A DNA stretch of 64,000 nt. Source: Faucicola sp032089155 (GTDB lineage: Bacteria > Pseudomonadota > Gammaproteobacteria > Pseudomonadales > Moraxellaceae). The position numbers were made by a program, and so were the translations under genes. The DNA is taken from NCBI GenBank assembly GCA_032089155.1, contig DAMDEV010000001.1, forward strand, positions 7,025 to 71,024. The letters run 5' to 3'. Under the pieces are notes generated by a model. The model was not told the origin of the DNA, made no database searches, and saw only the letters and a list, made by a program, of their open reading frames with translations. How positions within the stretch are numbered: position 1 is the first letter of the stretch; the number at the start of each line of letters is the position of its first letter. This document shows positions 26,804 through 34,514 of this stretch, in pieces.

Positions 26804-27130
26804 ATAAGGTTTTAGACTTGCAAAAGGTCACATTATCACCTAAATAGTTCATACGATAATTCAGCACAATTAAGATTCCACCACAATTTGCCTCTTTTTA
26901 TTTTTTAAGTATTATTCAAAATATATAACCGAAAACAAGTTCGTAACGTATCTATAAAAAATAGGTGGGGGTCAAAATCTACTTGCTCAAAAATTAACCA
27001 AGGCACAATTTGGGCACAAGATGGGCACACAAGATTTTTAAGCGATTTTTCTGTGCCCAAAATCACAAAAGTGGTCAAAATTTCAAATCTCGAAAAACCA
27101 CGTAAACACTTGATATCACTGCAATAAATA
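26804..27130. other. Gene-poor junction between defence operon and tRNA-Val
   Basis: A 327-base stretch with no convincing gene. A minus-strand open frame of 77 codons (26905-27138) has no ribosome site and no family. Two short direct repeats of the type gggcac(a/aa) occur near 27015-27030 and again as tgtgcccaaaa in inverse near 27050. The island boundary probably lies in or near this stretch, but I see no duplicated attachment sequence within the window. Confidence 0.5.
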
Positions 27131-27157
27131 AGCCCCAATCAATCGACTGGGGCTTTT
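27131..27157 (-). terminator. Terminator of the tRNA-Val transcript
   Basis: Stem agcccca / tggggct with a 10-base loop, located six bases beyond the tRNA 3' end. On the minus strand it is followed by ttattta. On the plus strand it is followed by tttt, so it may also stop readthrough from the defence operon. Confidence 0.75.
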
Positions 27158-27163
27158 GGAATA

Positions 27164-27240
27164 TGGTAGGCATAATCTGACTCGAACAGACGACCCCCAC
27201 CATGTCAAGGTGGTGCTCTAACCAACTGAGCTATATGCCT
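27164..27240 (-). tRNA. tRNA-Val (anticodon GAC)
   Basis: A complete 77-base cloverleaf with encoded CCA: acceptor aggcata/tatgcct, D arm gctc...gagc, anticodon stem ccacc/ggtgg enclosing ttgacat (anticodon GAC), T arm gtctg-ttcgagt-cagat. It is the first core-type gene after the mobile region and a natural integration site, but the terminator just beyond its 3' end appears native. Confidence 0.95.
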
Positions 27241-27463
27241 AAAAGGGTCTAACAATCTACTTGCGTAAGTAGGAGTGCCATTTTACCAAAAAATTTTGCT
27301 TTTGCAAGTGGTTTTAATTCTTTGCTTCAATTTTTATTGCGCCATCTTCAGCTAAGTTTTCGTTAAGGTTAGGTTGTTTTAATACACTCAGCCACTCGGA
27401 TATACCTCATCATCAACCTTATCCCGTGACCTGACAACTTTATCAAAAACTTAGGATGGCATT

Positions 27464-27739
27464 ATGAAAAAATCATTAATCACCTCAGGCTTATTGGCAC
27501 TTGCTATGTTATCAGCCAGCAGCGCATTTGCCGAAGCCAACTGCCAAGCGCACCCAAAAAACGAACAAATCCCGCAAGCCGATTTTCAAAAAGCGTTAGA
27601 AAAACATGGCTTTACTATCAAAAAATTCAAAACTGATGGCAACTGCTACGAAATGTATGGCAAAAGCAAAGGTGGTAAAAAAGTCGAAATGTACTTTGAT
27701 ACCAAAGACGGCAAAATCGTTAAATCAGAAATCGACTAA
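27464..27739 (+). CDS. Exported PepSY-domain protein (91 aa)
   Basis: A signal peptide ends near AFA-EANC (residue 23). The mature part is a single small PepSY domain: a helix followed by LEKHGFTIKKFKTDGNCYEMYGKSKGGKKVEMYFD, with KIVKSE at the end, as in periplasmic PepSY proteins. Two cysteines (CQAH and NCYEM) could form a disulfide. Proteins of this kind are often next to a cytochrome b561 gene, and a relic of one lies downstream at 27852. ATG 27464 has aggatgg upstream. Its role in the cell is not known. Confidence 0.8.
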   Translation: MKKSLITSGLLALAMLSASSAFAEANCQAHPKNEQIPQADFQKALEKHGFTIKKFKTDGNCYEMYGKSKGGKKVEMYFDTKDGKIVKSEID

Positions 27740-27803
27740 TAATAGGATAAGCAAACCGTCCAACCAATGCAATTTGAGGTAGGTTTGCCAATGTTATGCC
27801 TTG

Positions 27804-27829
27804 ACACGGCTAACTTAGCCGTGTTGATA
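27804..27829 (+). terminator. Terminator of the PepSY gene
   Basis: A 9-bp perfect stem acacggcta / tagccgtgt with a 3-base loop, followed by tgatatttt. The tract after it is only moderately T-rich. Confidence 0.6.
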
Positions 27830-27851
27830 TTTTAGACAAGGGAAAATAGCA

Positions 27852-27986
27852 ATGTTACCACAACCACAATCTGCACAAACCGTCAAAGTCTGGGATATTT
27901 GGGTGCGCATCACTCATTGGGCAGATTTACGGTTTTCAAGTCAGTCTCTTCAAGCGCTTACTTCACCACCACTTAAGCTTAACTGA
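27852..27986 (+). pseudogene. 5' relic of a cytochrome b561-type gene
   Basis: A 44-codon open frame begins VKVWDIWVRITHWA (residues 11-24), which is the start of the first helix, with its haem-ligating His, of diheme cytochrome b561 and Ni/Fe-hydrogenase b-type cytochromes. After that the sequence (DLRFSSQSLQ...) departs from the family and stops at TGA 27986. The rest of the gene is gone. The partner PepSY gene is upstream, the usual order. I read it as the remnant of a deletion. A good ribosome site (agggaaaa) remains. Confidence 0.65.
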
Positions 27987-28009
27987 CCAAAAACAGGTGG
28001 CATTTAAAG

Positions 28010-28033
28010 AAGGATACATAGCGTATCCTTTTT
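28010..28033 (-). terminator. Bidirectional terminator after ppk2
   Basis: Stem aaggatac / gtatcctt, 5-base loop, with T runs on both sides (aaag before, tttt after on the plus strand). It lies 20 bases beyond the ppk2 stop. Confidence 0.7.
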
Positions 28034-28052
28034 GTGGGAGTAAACTAAGAAA

Positions 28053-29066
28053 TTAGTACACGTTGGGCACATACATATCTTCCGGAATCGGCTCACGCTG
28101 GTAGTTATCGTGATGCTCACGTTCTGGCAACACCACTTCATCCCGTTGTATTTCTTGGTAGGGAATTTGTGAGAGCAGATGGTTGATGCAGTTGAGACGT
28201 GCTTTTTTCTTATCATCACCCTCAACCATCCACCAACGGGCTTCTGGAATATGGGTGCGTTCAAACATCACTTCCTTGGCTTTGGTATAATCTTCCCAGC
28301 GGCGACGCGATTCTAAATCCATCGGTGAGAGTTTCCACTGTTTGAGCGGGTCATAAATACGGCTCATAAAGCGTGATTCTTGCTCGTCATCTGAAATAGA
28401 AAACCAATATTTGATTAAGCGAATCCCCGAGCGCACCAACATACGCTCAAATTCTGGCACCGACTCAAAAAACTCTTCGTATTGCGCGTCAGTACAAAAT
28501 CCCATCACTCGCTCAACCCCAGCACGGTTGTACCAACTGCGGTCAAATAACACAATCTCGCCCGCGGCTGGCAGGTGCGCGACATAGCGCTGAAAATACC
28601 ATTGGGTTTTTTCCCGGTCATTGGGTGCAGGCAGGGCGGCCACACGGCAGACGCGCGGATTGAGCCGTTGGGTGATACGTTTGATAGCACCGCCTTTACC
28701 CGCTGAGTCGCGACCTTCAAAGATGACAACAATGCGCTCACCCGTTGCTACTACCCAATCTTGCAATTTGATCAATTCTTTTTGCAGACGAATCAATTCA
28801 TTAAAATAAATATGGCGAGCGATTTTTTCGTTATCGGTTAACGGCTCCCCGTCATACCGTAAATCTTGGATGTAGTCGTCCATTTCGGACTCAATCTCTT
28901 CATCATAGCTGTCAATCAAGTCTTCATGCATTTGTTGGCGCACTCTATCATTATTTTTGAGTGTTTCATCATTTAAAAAATGTGATTGGGGTAAGTCATC
29001 AAGCATATCAGTGATATGATTGCTGATAACAAGGTTGCTGTGTGCAGTGGGCTGATTATTTGGCAT
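28053..29066 (-). CDS. ppk2: Polyphosphate kinase 2
   Basis: A 337-aa PPK2-family enzyme, which transfers phosphate between polyphosphate and nucleotides. Walker A is EGRDSAGKGGAIK (residues 117-129), and the conserved lid/Walker B part is LFDRSWYNRAGVERVMGF (about 177-194), followed by KYWFSISDDEQESRF and SPMDLESRRRWEDYT. About 90 N-terminal residues, acidic and unassigned, precede the kinase, as in the PPK2 members that have an N-terminal extension. It reads alone on the minus strand and is divergent from the surface-protein cluster. The subclass cannot be decided by eye. Confidence 0.9.
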   Translation of the reverse strand: MPNNQPTAHSNLVISNHITDMLDDLPQSHFLNDETLKNNDRVRQQMHEDLIDSYDEEIESEMDDYIQDLRYDGEPLTDNEKIARHIYFNELIRLQKELIKLQDWVVATGERIVVIFEGRDSAGKGGAIKRITQRLNPRVCRVAALPAPNDREKTQWYFQRYVAHLPAAGEIVLFDRSWYNRAGVERVMGFCTDAQYEEFFESVPEFERMLVRSGIRLIKYWFSISDDEQESRFMSRIYDPLKQWKLSPMDLESRRRWEDYTKAKEVMFERTHIPEARWWMVEGDDKKKARLNCINHLLSQIPYQEIQRDEVVLPEREHHDNYQREPIPEDMYVPNVY

Positions 29067-29286
29067 AGTTAGACTCTCTAATGAGCATTAAAAATGCTGA
29101 TAATATGACAAAATTATGAAGGTATGATGATAGAGGATGTTAAAAAAATAGGCTTATCGGAAAAAAACAACGTTCTGACATAAGTTTGTTGTTTTTGGTT
29201 TTATTTCAATTTAATTGTCGTTAAAATTATACCAATACTTACTTATTTTTAAGATAATTAAATAATTGTTACATTAGGATAACTCT

Positions 29287-31281
29287 ATGCAATATGCTAA
29301 GCCCAAAGTCTATTGGCTGATGCTGATAGGTGTAATATTTTCAATATTAAATACCAGCACTTCTTATGCTGATGTGACTTGTCCTGCAGGGATGATTGCC
29401 GATACCTTCCAAGCAACTGACTATGCCTCACTTGCACCCAATACCAACCCTGCTACGCCCACCAAAAACCAATCGATTGTGGGCGTAAAAGATGAAAGCT
29501 ATTTGGTTGTCTCAAATTATCTAACCACAACAGGAGAGATTAAAGGAAAAGACTACTATCGACCAACCACCATTTCTGGTCAAACAGCCTTTGAATTTTT
29601 CCAAGATTTTCAAACGCCAATTTCAACTCGTACAATTACCTATGATTTTACCAATCGATTCACAGGCACTGCACAGCCCGTAGAGAAATTTAGTTTAACT
29701 GTATATGATATCGATTCTAATTATGTCGGTGGTCAAACAGGCTATATTGAGTATGAATATGTAGATGAGCTTAAAATTGAAGGAAAAACGGCCAGCGGTA
29801 CAACTGTCACTCCTACAGTGACGTCTAAAGGCACAAATATCACCGCAACCTCGCCTTTTAGCCAAACCGCGAGGAGAGCCGATGTGGTTTGTGACAACAC
29901 GATCATGGATGACAAATGTAAAGTAGCAATAACATTCTCGCAGCCAGTAGTACAGGTTGCGGTGACCTATGGCAACGTGGCTGGCTTAGATTACTACGAT
30001 ATCGGTGATGACAACAACGATCGTATTAGAATAGGGGACCCAGGGGATCAGGTGGTTAACATTGTTTTTGACGGCTACTGCTATACTCCGCAGCCACGTT
30101 TATCATTAACAAAACTATTAGCTTCTAATCGTATTGTTAATACTGATCAGTTTAACGTACAAGTTAAAGACACCAGTAATAACACCGTCGTCAGTCCAAC
30201 TACCAACAGTACTACGTCAGGTAGCACTAATGTTGTAACGACAGGCACAGGTACGACAGGTACGTTCAAAGTTGACCCTACCAAGACATACCAGCTTACT
30301 GAGATTGCTGCAGGTACTACGGATTTAACCAAATATGCTGCGACCTATAGCTGTAAAAAAGCCGATGGCACAACTGTCACGACACTTAACCCCAATAGTC
30401 TAAACCTTACCTATGGCGATAATTGGACGTGTACGGTGACCAACTCACGTGTGTATACCTTCTCTGGCATTGTCTTTAATGACAATGGTGGCTTGACGTT
30501 AGCCAATGATTTAAGTGTTCCAGTAGGAACAAATACGACTTATTTTAACGGCGTTTATGATAGCAGCGTTGAAAAAGGGATTACTCAAGCCGGTCTTACC
30601 ATTGACTTAGCCAAAAACTGTAATGCCACAACACCTACTATCATTCAGTCAGCTATCGTAGGTTCCGATGGTACTTATAGTATTTCAGCCACTAGTACAC
30701 AGATGGCAAATGCTACCAATGTTTGCTTAATTCAACGTGAGCCTAATGGTAACCTTACTAGCTACCCAGTAGATACGACTAATAATCAAGCAAATATTAC
30801 TTTTGCAAGCACAACTTATGATTATCAAAATATCAATTTTGGTGAAGTATCACAAAATAATGCGGGATTGGTATTAGTCAAAGAGCAAGCTGTCAATGAT
30901 TGTACTATCACCAATACCGGTATGTTGGCATTAAGCTATAACATTAACTCCACCAACCAGTTAAATACTGACGCTCGAAAATGTGTGGCATACAAAATCA
31001 CCGCTTATAACCGTACTAATTTGACCAAATCATTAACCAATGTGCGAATCACAGACGCCCTGCCCAAAAAAGGGGTAAACAACTCAACAGTCACATCAGC
31101 TCTAGTTGGGCCAACAGATGCCACGTCTAATAACTTTAATATTAATTTTACTAGTGGGGTGACAGGTGCAGTCACTGCCTTGGGGCAAAATGGTACTGTA
31201 GTCAGTAATGTTAAATTATTGGATAAAGGTGCTAGTATACCACTGTATTTTAATACCAAGTATGATAGTAGTTTGCCTTAA
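29287..31281 (+). CDS. Exported surface protein with prealbumin/DUF11-type domains
   Basis: A 664-aa protein with a signal peptide (cleavage after TSYA, about residue 28). The N-terminal half is a beta-rich domain with several cysteines (ADVTCPAG, VVCDNTIMDDKC, FDGYC). The middle (LSLTKLLASNRIVNTDQFNVQV onward) resembles prealbumin/CnaB-type beta-sandwiches. The last 130 residues (from LVLVKEQAVNDC) form a DUF11-type domain (KSLTNVRITDALP) related to the end of the 657-aa protein encoded at 32438. No LPXTG or anchor is visible, as expected in a Gram-negative. It is the first gene of a plus-strand surface cluster and has its own terminator. Confidence 0.7.
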   Translation: MQYAKPKVYWLMLIGVIFSILNTSTSYADVTCPAGMIADTFQATDYASLAPNTNPATPTKNQSIVGVKDESYLVVSNYLTTTGEIKGKDYYRPTTISGQTAFEFFQDFQTPISTRTITYDFTNRFTGTAQPVEKFSLTVYDIDSNYVGGQTGYIEYEYVDELKIEGKTASGTTVTPTVTSKGTNITATSPFSQTARRADVVCDNTIMDDKCKVAITFSQPVVQVAVTYGNVAGLDYYDIGDDNNDRIRIGDPGDQVVNIVFDGYCYTPQPRLSLTKLLASNRIVNTDQFNVQVKDTSNNTVVSPTTNSTTSGSTNVVTTGTGTTGTFKVDPTKTYQLTEIAAGTTDLTKYAATYSCKKADGTTVTTLNPNSLNLTYGDNWTCTVTNSRVYTFSGIVFNDNGGLTLANDLSVPVGTNTTYFNGVYDSSVEKGITQAGLTIDLAKNCNATTPTIIQSAIVGSDGTYSISATSTQMANATNVCLIQREPNGNLTSYPVDTTNNQANITFASTTYDYQNINFGEVSQNNAGLVLVKEQAVNDCTITNTGMLALSYNINSTNQLNTDARKCVAYKITAYNRTNLTKSLTNVRITDALPKKGVNNSTVTSALVGPTDATSNNFNINFTSGVTGAVTALGQNGTVVSNVKLLDKGASIPLYFNTKYDSSLP

Positions 31282-31296
31282 GCTTAGTTCATGATT

Positions 31297-31326
31297 AAAA
31301 GAGACCACCCAAGCGTGGTCTTTTTT
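31297..31326 (+). terminator. Terminator of the 664-aa surface-protein gene
   Basis: Stem agaccac / gtggtct with a 6-base loop followed by six T; A residues before it extend the stem. Confidence 0.85.
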
Positions 31327-31858
31327 AGCGCAAATATTTTTTAGCGAGGGTTAGGATAGAGTTATAGTCCACTATTTAACTCACTACTCCTTTAAGTCAA
31401 AACTTGTATTTACCATCCCTAATCGTCATAACCTCAGTTTTTATACGCTTAGCAAAGTTATAAATAGGATGGATTAGATTAATAGTTACGTTAGCCGATA
31501 AATGGTTAAATTTTTAATAAAAATGCTGATTTATAGCCTAAATTATAATTTCATAAAATTAAACACAATCATTAGTATGAATAAACCAACAAACATAAAA
31601 TAAATCAACGGCTTATTTTCTTTCTTAACAATTGTTGTTTTTCTTAACTACCTCTCATCGAATGCTAACTCGCCCTATCCTTGTTGACGATAGAATCAAT
31701 ACAAACCTTAGCGATATAACTTTTTAAAACTTCAAATAAGTAAACTATTGACAGAATTTTACAGCTTATCGACTTTTTAGGACGTTTGACGAATTTCGAT
31801 TATTTGTCGCATTATTCACTAAGATATAATAGACACAAGTTAACAAAGAGGTTTTTAA
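31327..31858. other. Gene-free upstream region of the DUF11 operon
   Basis: About 530 bases, AT-rich, with no supported gene. The promoter of the next gene is probably near its end: tataat at 31825-31830 with ttgtcg at 31804-31809 (15-base spacer) as the best -35 candidate, and a good ribosome site aaagagg at 31845-31851. A short frame at 31786-32004 overlaps the gene in another frame and is a shadow. Nothing else stands out. Confidence 0.5.
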
Positions 31859-32332
31859 ATGAAACACAATCTATACAATTCAAAATTTTTAAAGTCCTTT
31901 GCCTTATCAACTGTTCTAGGCTTAAGTCTGGCAAATATTGCCCATGCCGCAGAGGCATTATCGGTCAATTTACAAGCCAAACAAATCGTCACAGAAAATG
32001 GTAAGCAAGTGCTAAAAACGGTCAATCGTGCCAAAAGTGGCGATGTCATCCAATATCAAGCGATTTACCGTAATAACATCCAAAAACCTATGACGGATCT
32101 GGCTTTGACCCTTCCTGTCCCAGCGAATATGGTCTATGTCAGCTCAAGCTCCCCTGCGCCTACACAAGCCAGTCTAGATGGCAAAAAATTTGAGAATTTG
32201 CCAATTCTGCGTAAGGTCAATGGCAAAATGGTTGAAGTACCCGCATCACAGTATCGTGCGCTACGCTGGATTGTCAAGACCTTACCCGCTCAGCAGAGTA
32301 CCACTGTTAGTTTGAATGCAAAAGTTCAATAA
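31859..32332 (+). CDS. Small exported DUF11-domain protein
   Basis: A 157-aa protein made of a signal peptide (cleavage after AHA, about residue 30) and one DUF11-like beta-sandwich: SGDVIQYQAIYRNNIQKPMTDLALTLPVPANMVYVSSSS and the closing LPAQQSTTVSLNAKV. DUF11 domains are found in repeat surface and isopeptide-forming proteins. Here a single domain would sit in the periplasm or on the surface. It lies 105 bases upstream of a 657-aa DUF11 protein and may be its partner. The exact role is not known. Confidence 0.7.
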   Translation: MKHNLYNSKFLKSFALSTVLGLSLANIAHAAEALSVNLQAKQIVTENGKQVLKTVNRAKSGDVIQYQAIYRNNIQKPMTDLALTLPVPANMVYVSSSSPAPTQASLDGKKFENLPILRKVNGKMVEVPASQYRALRWIVKTLPAQQSTTVSLNAKVQ

Positions 32333-32437
32333 CTGGGTAATTTTTTTATTTTTAATGTTTTGCTGTTACCTATAACGTCTTATTTCATTAGGGCGTTTTC
32401 CCCAAGTCTTATTTTTTTCCTATTTTCGGAGTTATGA

Positions 32438-34411
32438 ATGAAAAAATTCAATTTCAACCCTAATGCACTGACAGCTGGCATGGCGTTAGCCTTGGGTTTA
32501 GTATCAGGTAGTGCTAATGCTAGCACAACTACGAACCAGAGCAGTACGGCAGGCACGATTTCCAATACCGCTGAAGCCACTTATTCAGTGGACGGTGTTG
32601 CTCAGCCTAAAGTTACTTCAAATGCGGTTGTAGTCAATACCAGCGAAGTAGCGAACTTTACCTTAGTAGCGACACAAGGTGCTTCTGCGACTGATGATAA
32701 AAACGAAGCACAAGTTGCAACACCAGGTCAAGCAACGAGATTTACCAATACACTTACCAATACAGGTAACTTATCAGATACCTATACCCTCAATATTACC
32801 CAAAATAATGAAGGCACCATCACGACGGGTAATCAGGATTATCAATTCACCTCACCAACTGCTATCACTTATGTAATTAAAAATGCAAATGGTAGTACGC
32901 CAACTGCTGCCCAGCTTGCAGCGGGTCAAGCTCAAACAGGTACAGTGGCAAGTGGTAGCTCAATTTCCTTATTACCAGGTCAATACGCTGAACTAAGCTA
33001 CAATGTGACAACGCCATCAACCCAAGTTGGCGGTCAAAGTGGTGTGGGTACGCTAACAGCGACAAGTACCAGAATCACATCAGGTGGTACACTTATTAAC
33101 GAAAACCATGCAATTGTCAGGTTGCCGGTATTCGCTATCACAAAAACTGCGACGAACACTAATATTAACCTAAATACTGCCAATCCTTCCATTGACTATA
33201 GTATTACTGTTAAAAATGATGGTACTGCTACCTATGCTGCTGATGCAATCGGTGTGTTAATCCAAGACAAACTTCCAATTGGTCTAAGTGTAGACAATGG
33301 TACTCCAATCACTGTAAGCTCTACTGATAACACAACTACCAATGGTTCTGCGCCACAAATTCTTACGTCAGGCACTCAGCAGATTATCGCTATCAGTGGC
33401 GTTGATCTAAAAGTCGGCGAAACAATGACAATTACTTTCAAAGCATTGGTTAATAAAGCAACTGTGGATAAAACTAAGCCATTGGTCAATAACGCTGATG
33501 TGTATGACAACTATGGTACCACTACGCCAACGGCGGGTGATAATCCAACGTCCGATATTAAAGATAGCACTGCAAACTCTGACCCAACGAATACTCACGT
33601 ACCAAATGACCCAGCAGGTACTGGTACTGGTGGCGATAGCTCAACACCTGTTAGCTTTAGCGACCGTGCTCTTACTTTAACAGGTTCAACGACAGCGGAG
33701 TTACCACCGACTTCAGCTACACCTGCTACCTATACCGAAACCATCACCAACACAGGTAACAATCCTGAAAGTGGCTTAACCTTCACTATCACGAATCCAA
33801 GCAATACTGATAACATTACTCCTTCAAATGTTGTTTATACTGCTCCAAATGGTACTAAAACTACATTAACGCCTAACGGGAGCGGTGTATATACCATCCC
33901 AGGTAGTATTGGTTCAGGTCAGACTGGCACGATTACTTATGATGTCGCCACTACTGGTGCAGCGGTTAGTAGCTCAGAGACCAACACAATTACCCTAATC
34001 CCAGCGACTGTTACTGGTACTACAACACCTACAGTAGCTCCCGTAACGAATACTACCAATGTTGAAGGCTTGAAACTTGCAAAAACACAAGCCATTGATG
34101 CCAACTGTGATGGTACAGCGGAAGGTACATTTGTTGATACTGCCATTAGTGGAACACCTGGGCAGTGTGTGGTGTATCGTATCACTGCGACCAATTCCAT
34201 GACCACTAAGTCACTAACCAACGTAGTGATTAGCGACTTGGCGTCACAGTGGAATGCTAAAGCCACTTATGTTGTAGGCAGTGGCAGAGACAGTGCTAGC
34301 GGTACAGTGACACCGCCTGGTACTTCAGTAGTATCTTCAAGCTTGACACTGGCAGCAAATGGTGGGACTGGTTATCTACAATTTGCCGTAAAAATTAACG
34401 GCGCCAATTAA
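32438..34411 (+). CDS. Exported DUF11-repeat surface protein (657 aa)
   Basis: A signal peptide is cleaved after ANA (about residue 28). The mature part, rich in Thr, Asn, Ser and Gly and nearly free of Cys, consists of successive DUF11-type beta-sandwiches (SNTAEATYSVDGVAQPKVTS, then FTNTLTNTGNLSDTYTLNI, DYSITVKNDGTATY, and YTETITNTGNNPESG). The last 115 residues (from LKLAKTQAIDANC) carry KSLTNVVISDLA and resemble the end of the 664-aa protein. ATG 32438 has cggag upstream. It probably forms an extended surface layer or fibre. Confidence 0.72.
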   Translation: MKKFNFNPNALTAGMALALGLVSGSANASTTTNQSSTAGTISNTAEATYSVDGVAQPKVTSNAVVVNTSEVANFTLVATQGASATDDKNEAQVATPGQATRFTNTLTNTGNLSDTYTLNITQNNEGTITTGNQDYQFTSPTAITYVIKNANGSTPTAAQLAAGQAQTGTVASGSSISLLPGQYAELSYNVTTPSTQVGGQSGVGTLTATSTRITSGGTLINENHAIVRLPVFAITKTATNTNINLNTANPSIDYSITVKNDGTATYAADAIGVLIQDKLPIGLSVDNGTPITVSSTDNTTTNGSAPQILTSGTQQIIAISGVDLKVGETMTITFKALVNKATVDKTKPLVNNADVYDNYGTTTPTAGDNPTSDIKDSTANSDPTNTHVPNDPAGTGTGGDSSTPVSFSDRALTLTGSTTAELPPTSATPATYTETITNTGNNPESGLTFTITNPSNTDNITPSNVVYTAPNGTKTTLTPNGSGVYTIPGSIGSGQTGTITYDVATTGAAVSSSETNTITLIPATVTGTTTPTVAPVTNTTNVEGLKLAKTQAIDANCDGTAEGTFVDTAISGTPGQCVVYRITATNSMTTKSLTNVVISDLASQWNAKATYVVGSGRDSASGTVTPPGTSVVSSSLTLAANGGTGYLQFAVKINGAN

Positions 34412-34442
34412 TTGTTTTAATCTAAATTGTTAAGTGGTAACA

Positions 34443-34469
34443 GTTAGGTGTGATTAAGTTACACCTAAC
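34443..34469 (+). terminator. Hairpin between the two large DUF11 genes
   Basis: A perfect 9-bp stem gttaggtgt / acacctaac, 9-base loop. No T run follows directly, so it may be a partial terminator or an attenuator that lowers transcription of the downstream gene. Confidence 0.5.
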
Positions 34470-34514
34470 CCACCCATCTTTTATAAATTTATTTTGATAA
34501 GTGAGAAACTATTA

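Noticed and set aside
26964..26974. A 10-base match (ggtgggggtc) to part of the tRNA-Val, as an attachment site
   Set aside because: It is short and in inverse orientation to the tRNA, and it matches the variable-loop side rather than the 3' end used by most integrases.
26905..27138. A 77-codon minus-strand frame near the tRNA
   Set aside because: No ribosome site, no family features, and it overlaps the terminator of the tRNA.
29163..29196. Inverted repeat aaaaacaac / gttgttttt between ppk2 and the surface gene
   Set aside because: A terminator between divergent genes makes little sense, and the A/T-rich arms could arise by chance.
31786..32004. A 72-aa plus-strand frame
   Set aside because: It overlaps the DUF11 gene at 31859 in another frame and its translation has no family features.
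32700..34000. A repetitive array resembling a CRISPR or tandem repeat in the Thr/Asn-rich surface genes
   Set aside because: The repetition is at the level of protein domains and codons. No fixed-length DNA repeat with spacers is present. No CRISPR array was found in the window.
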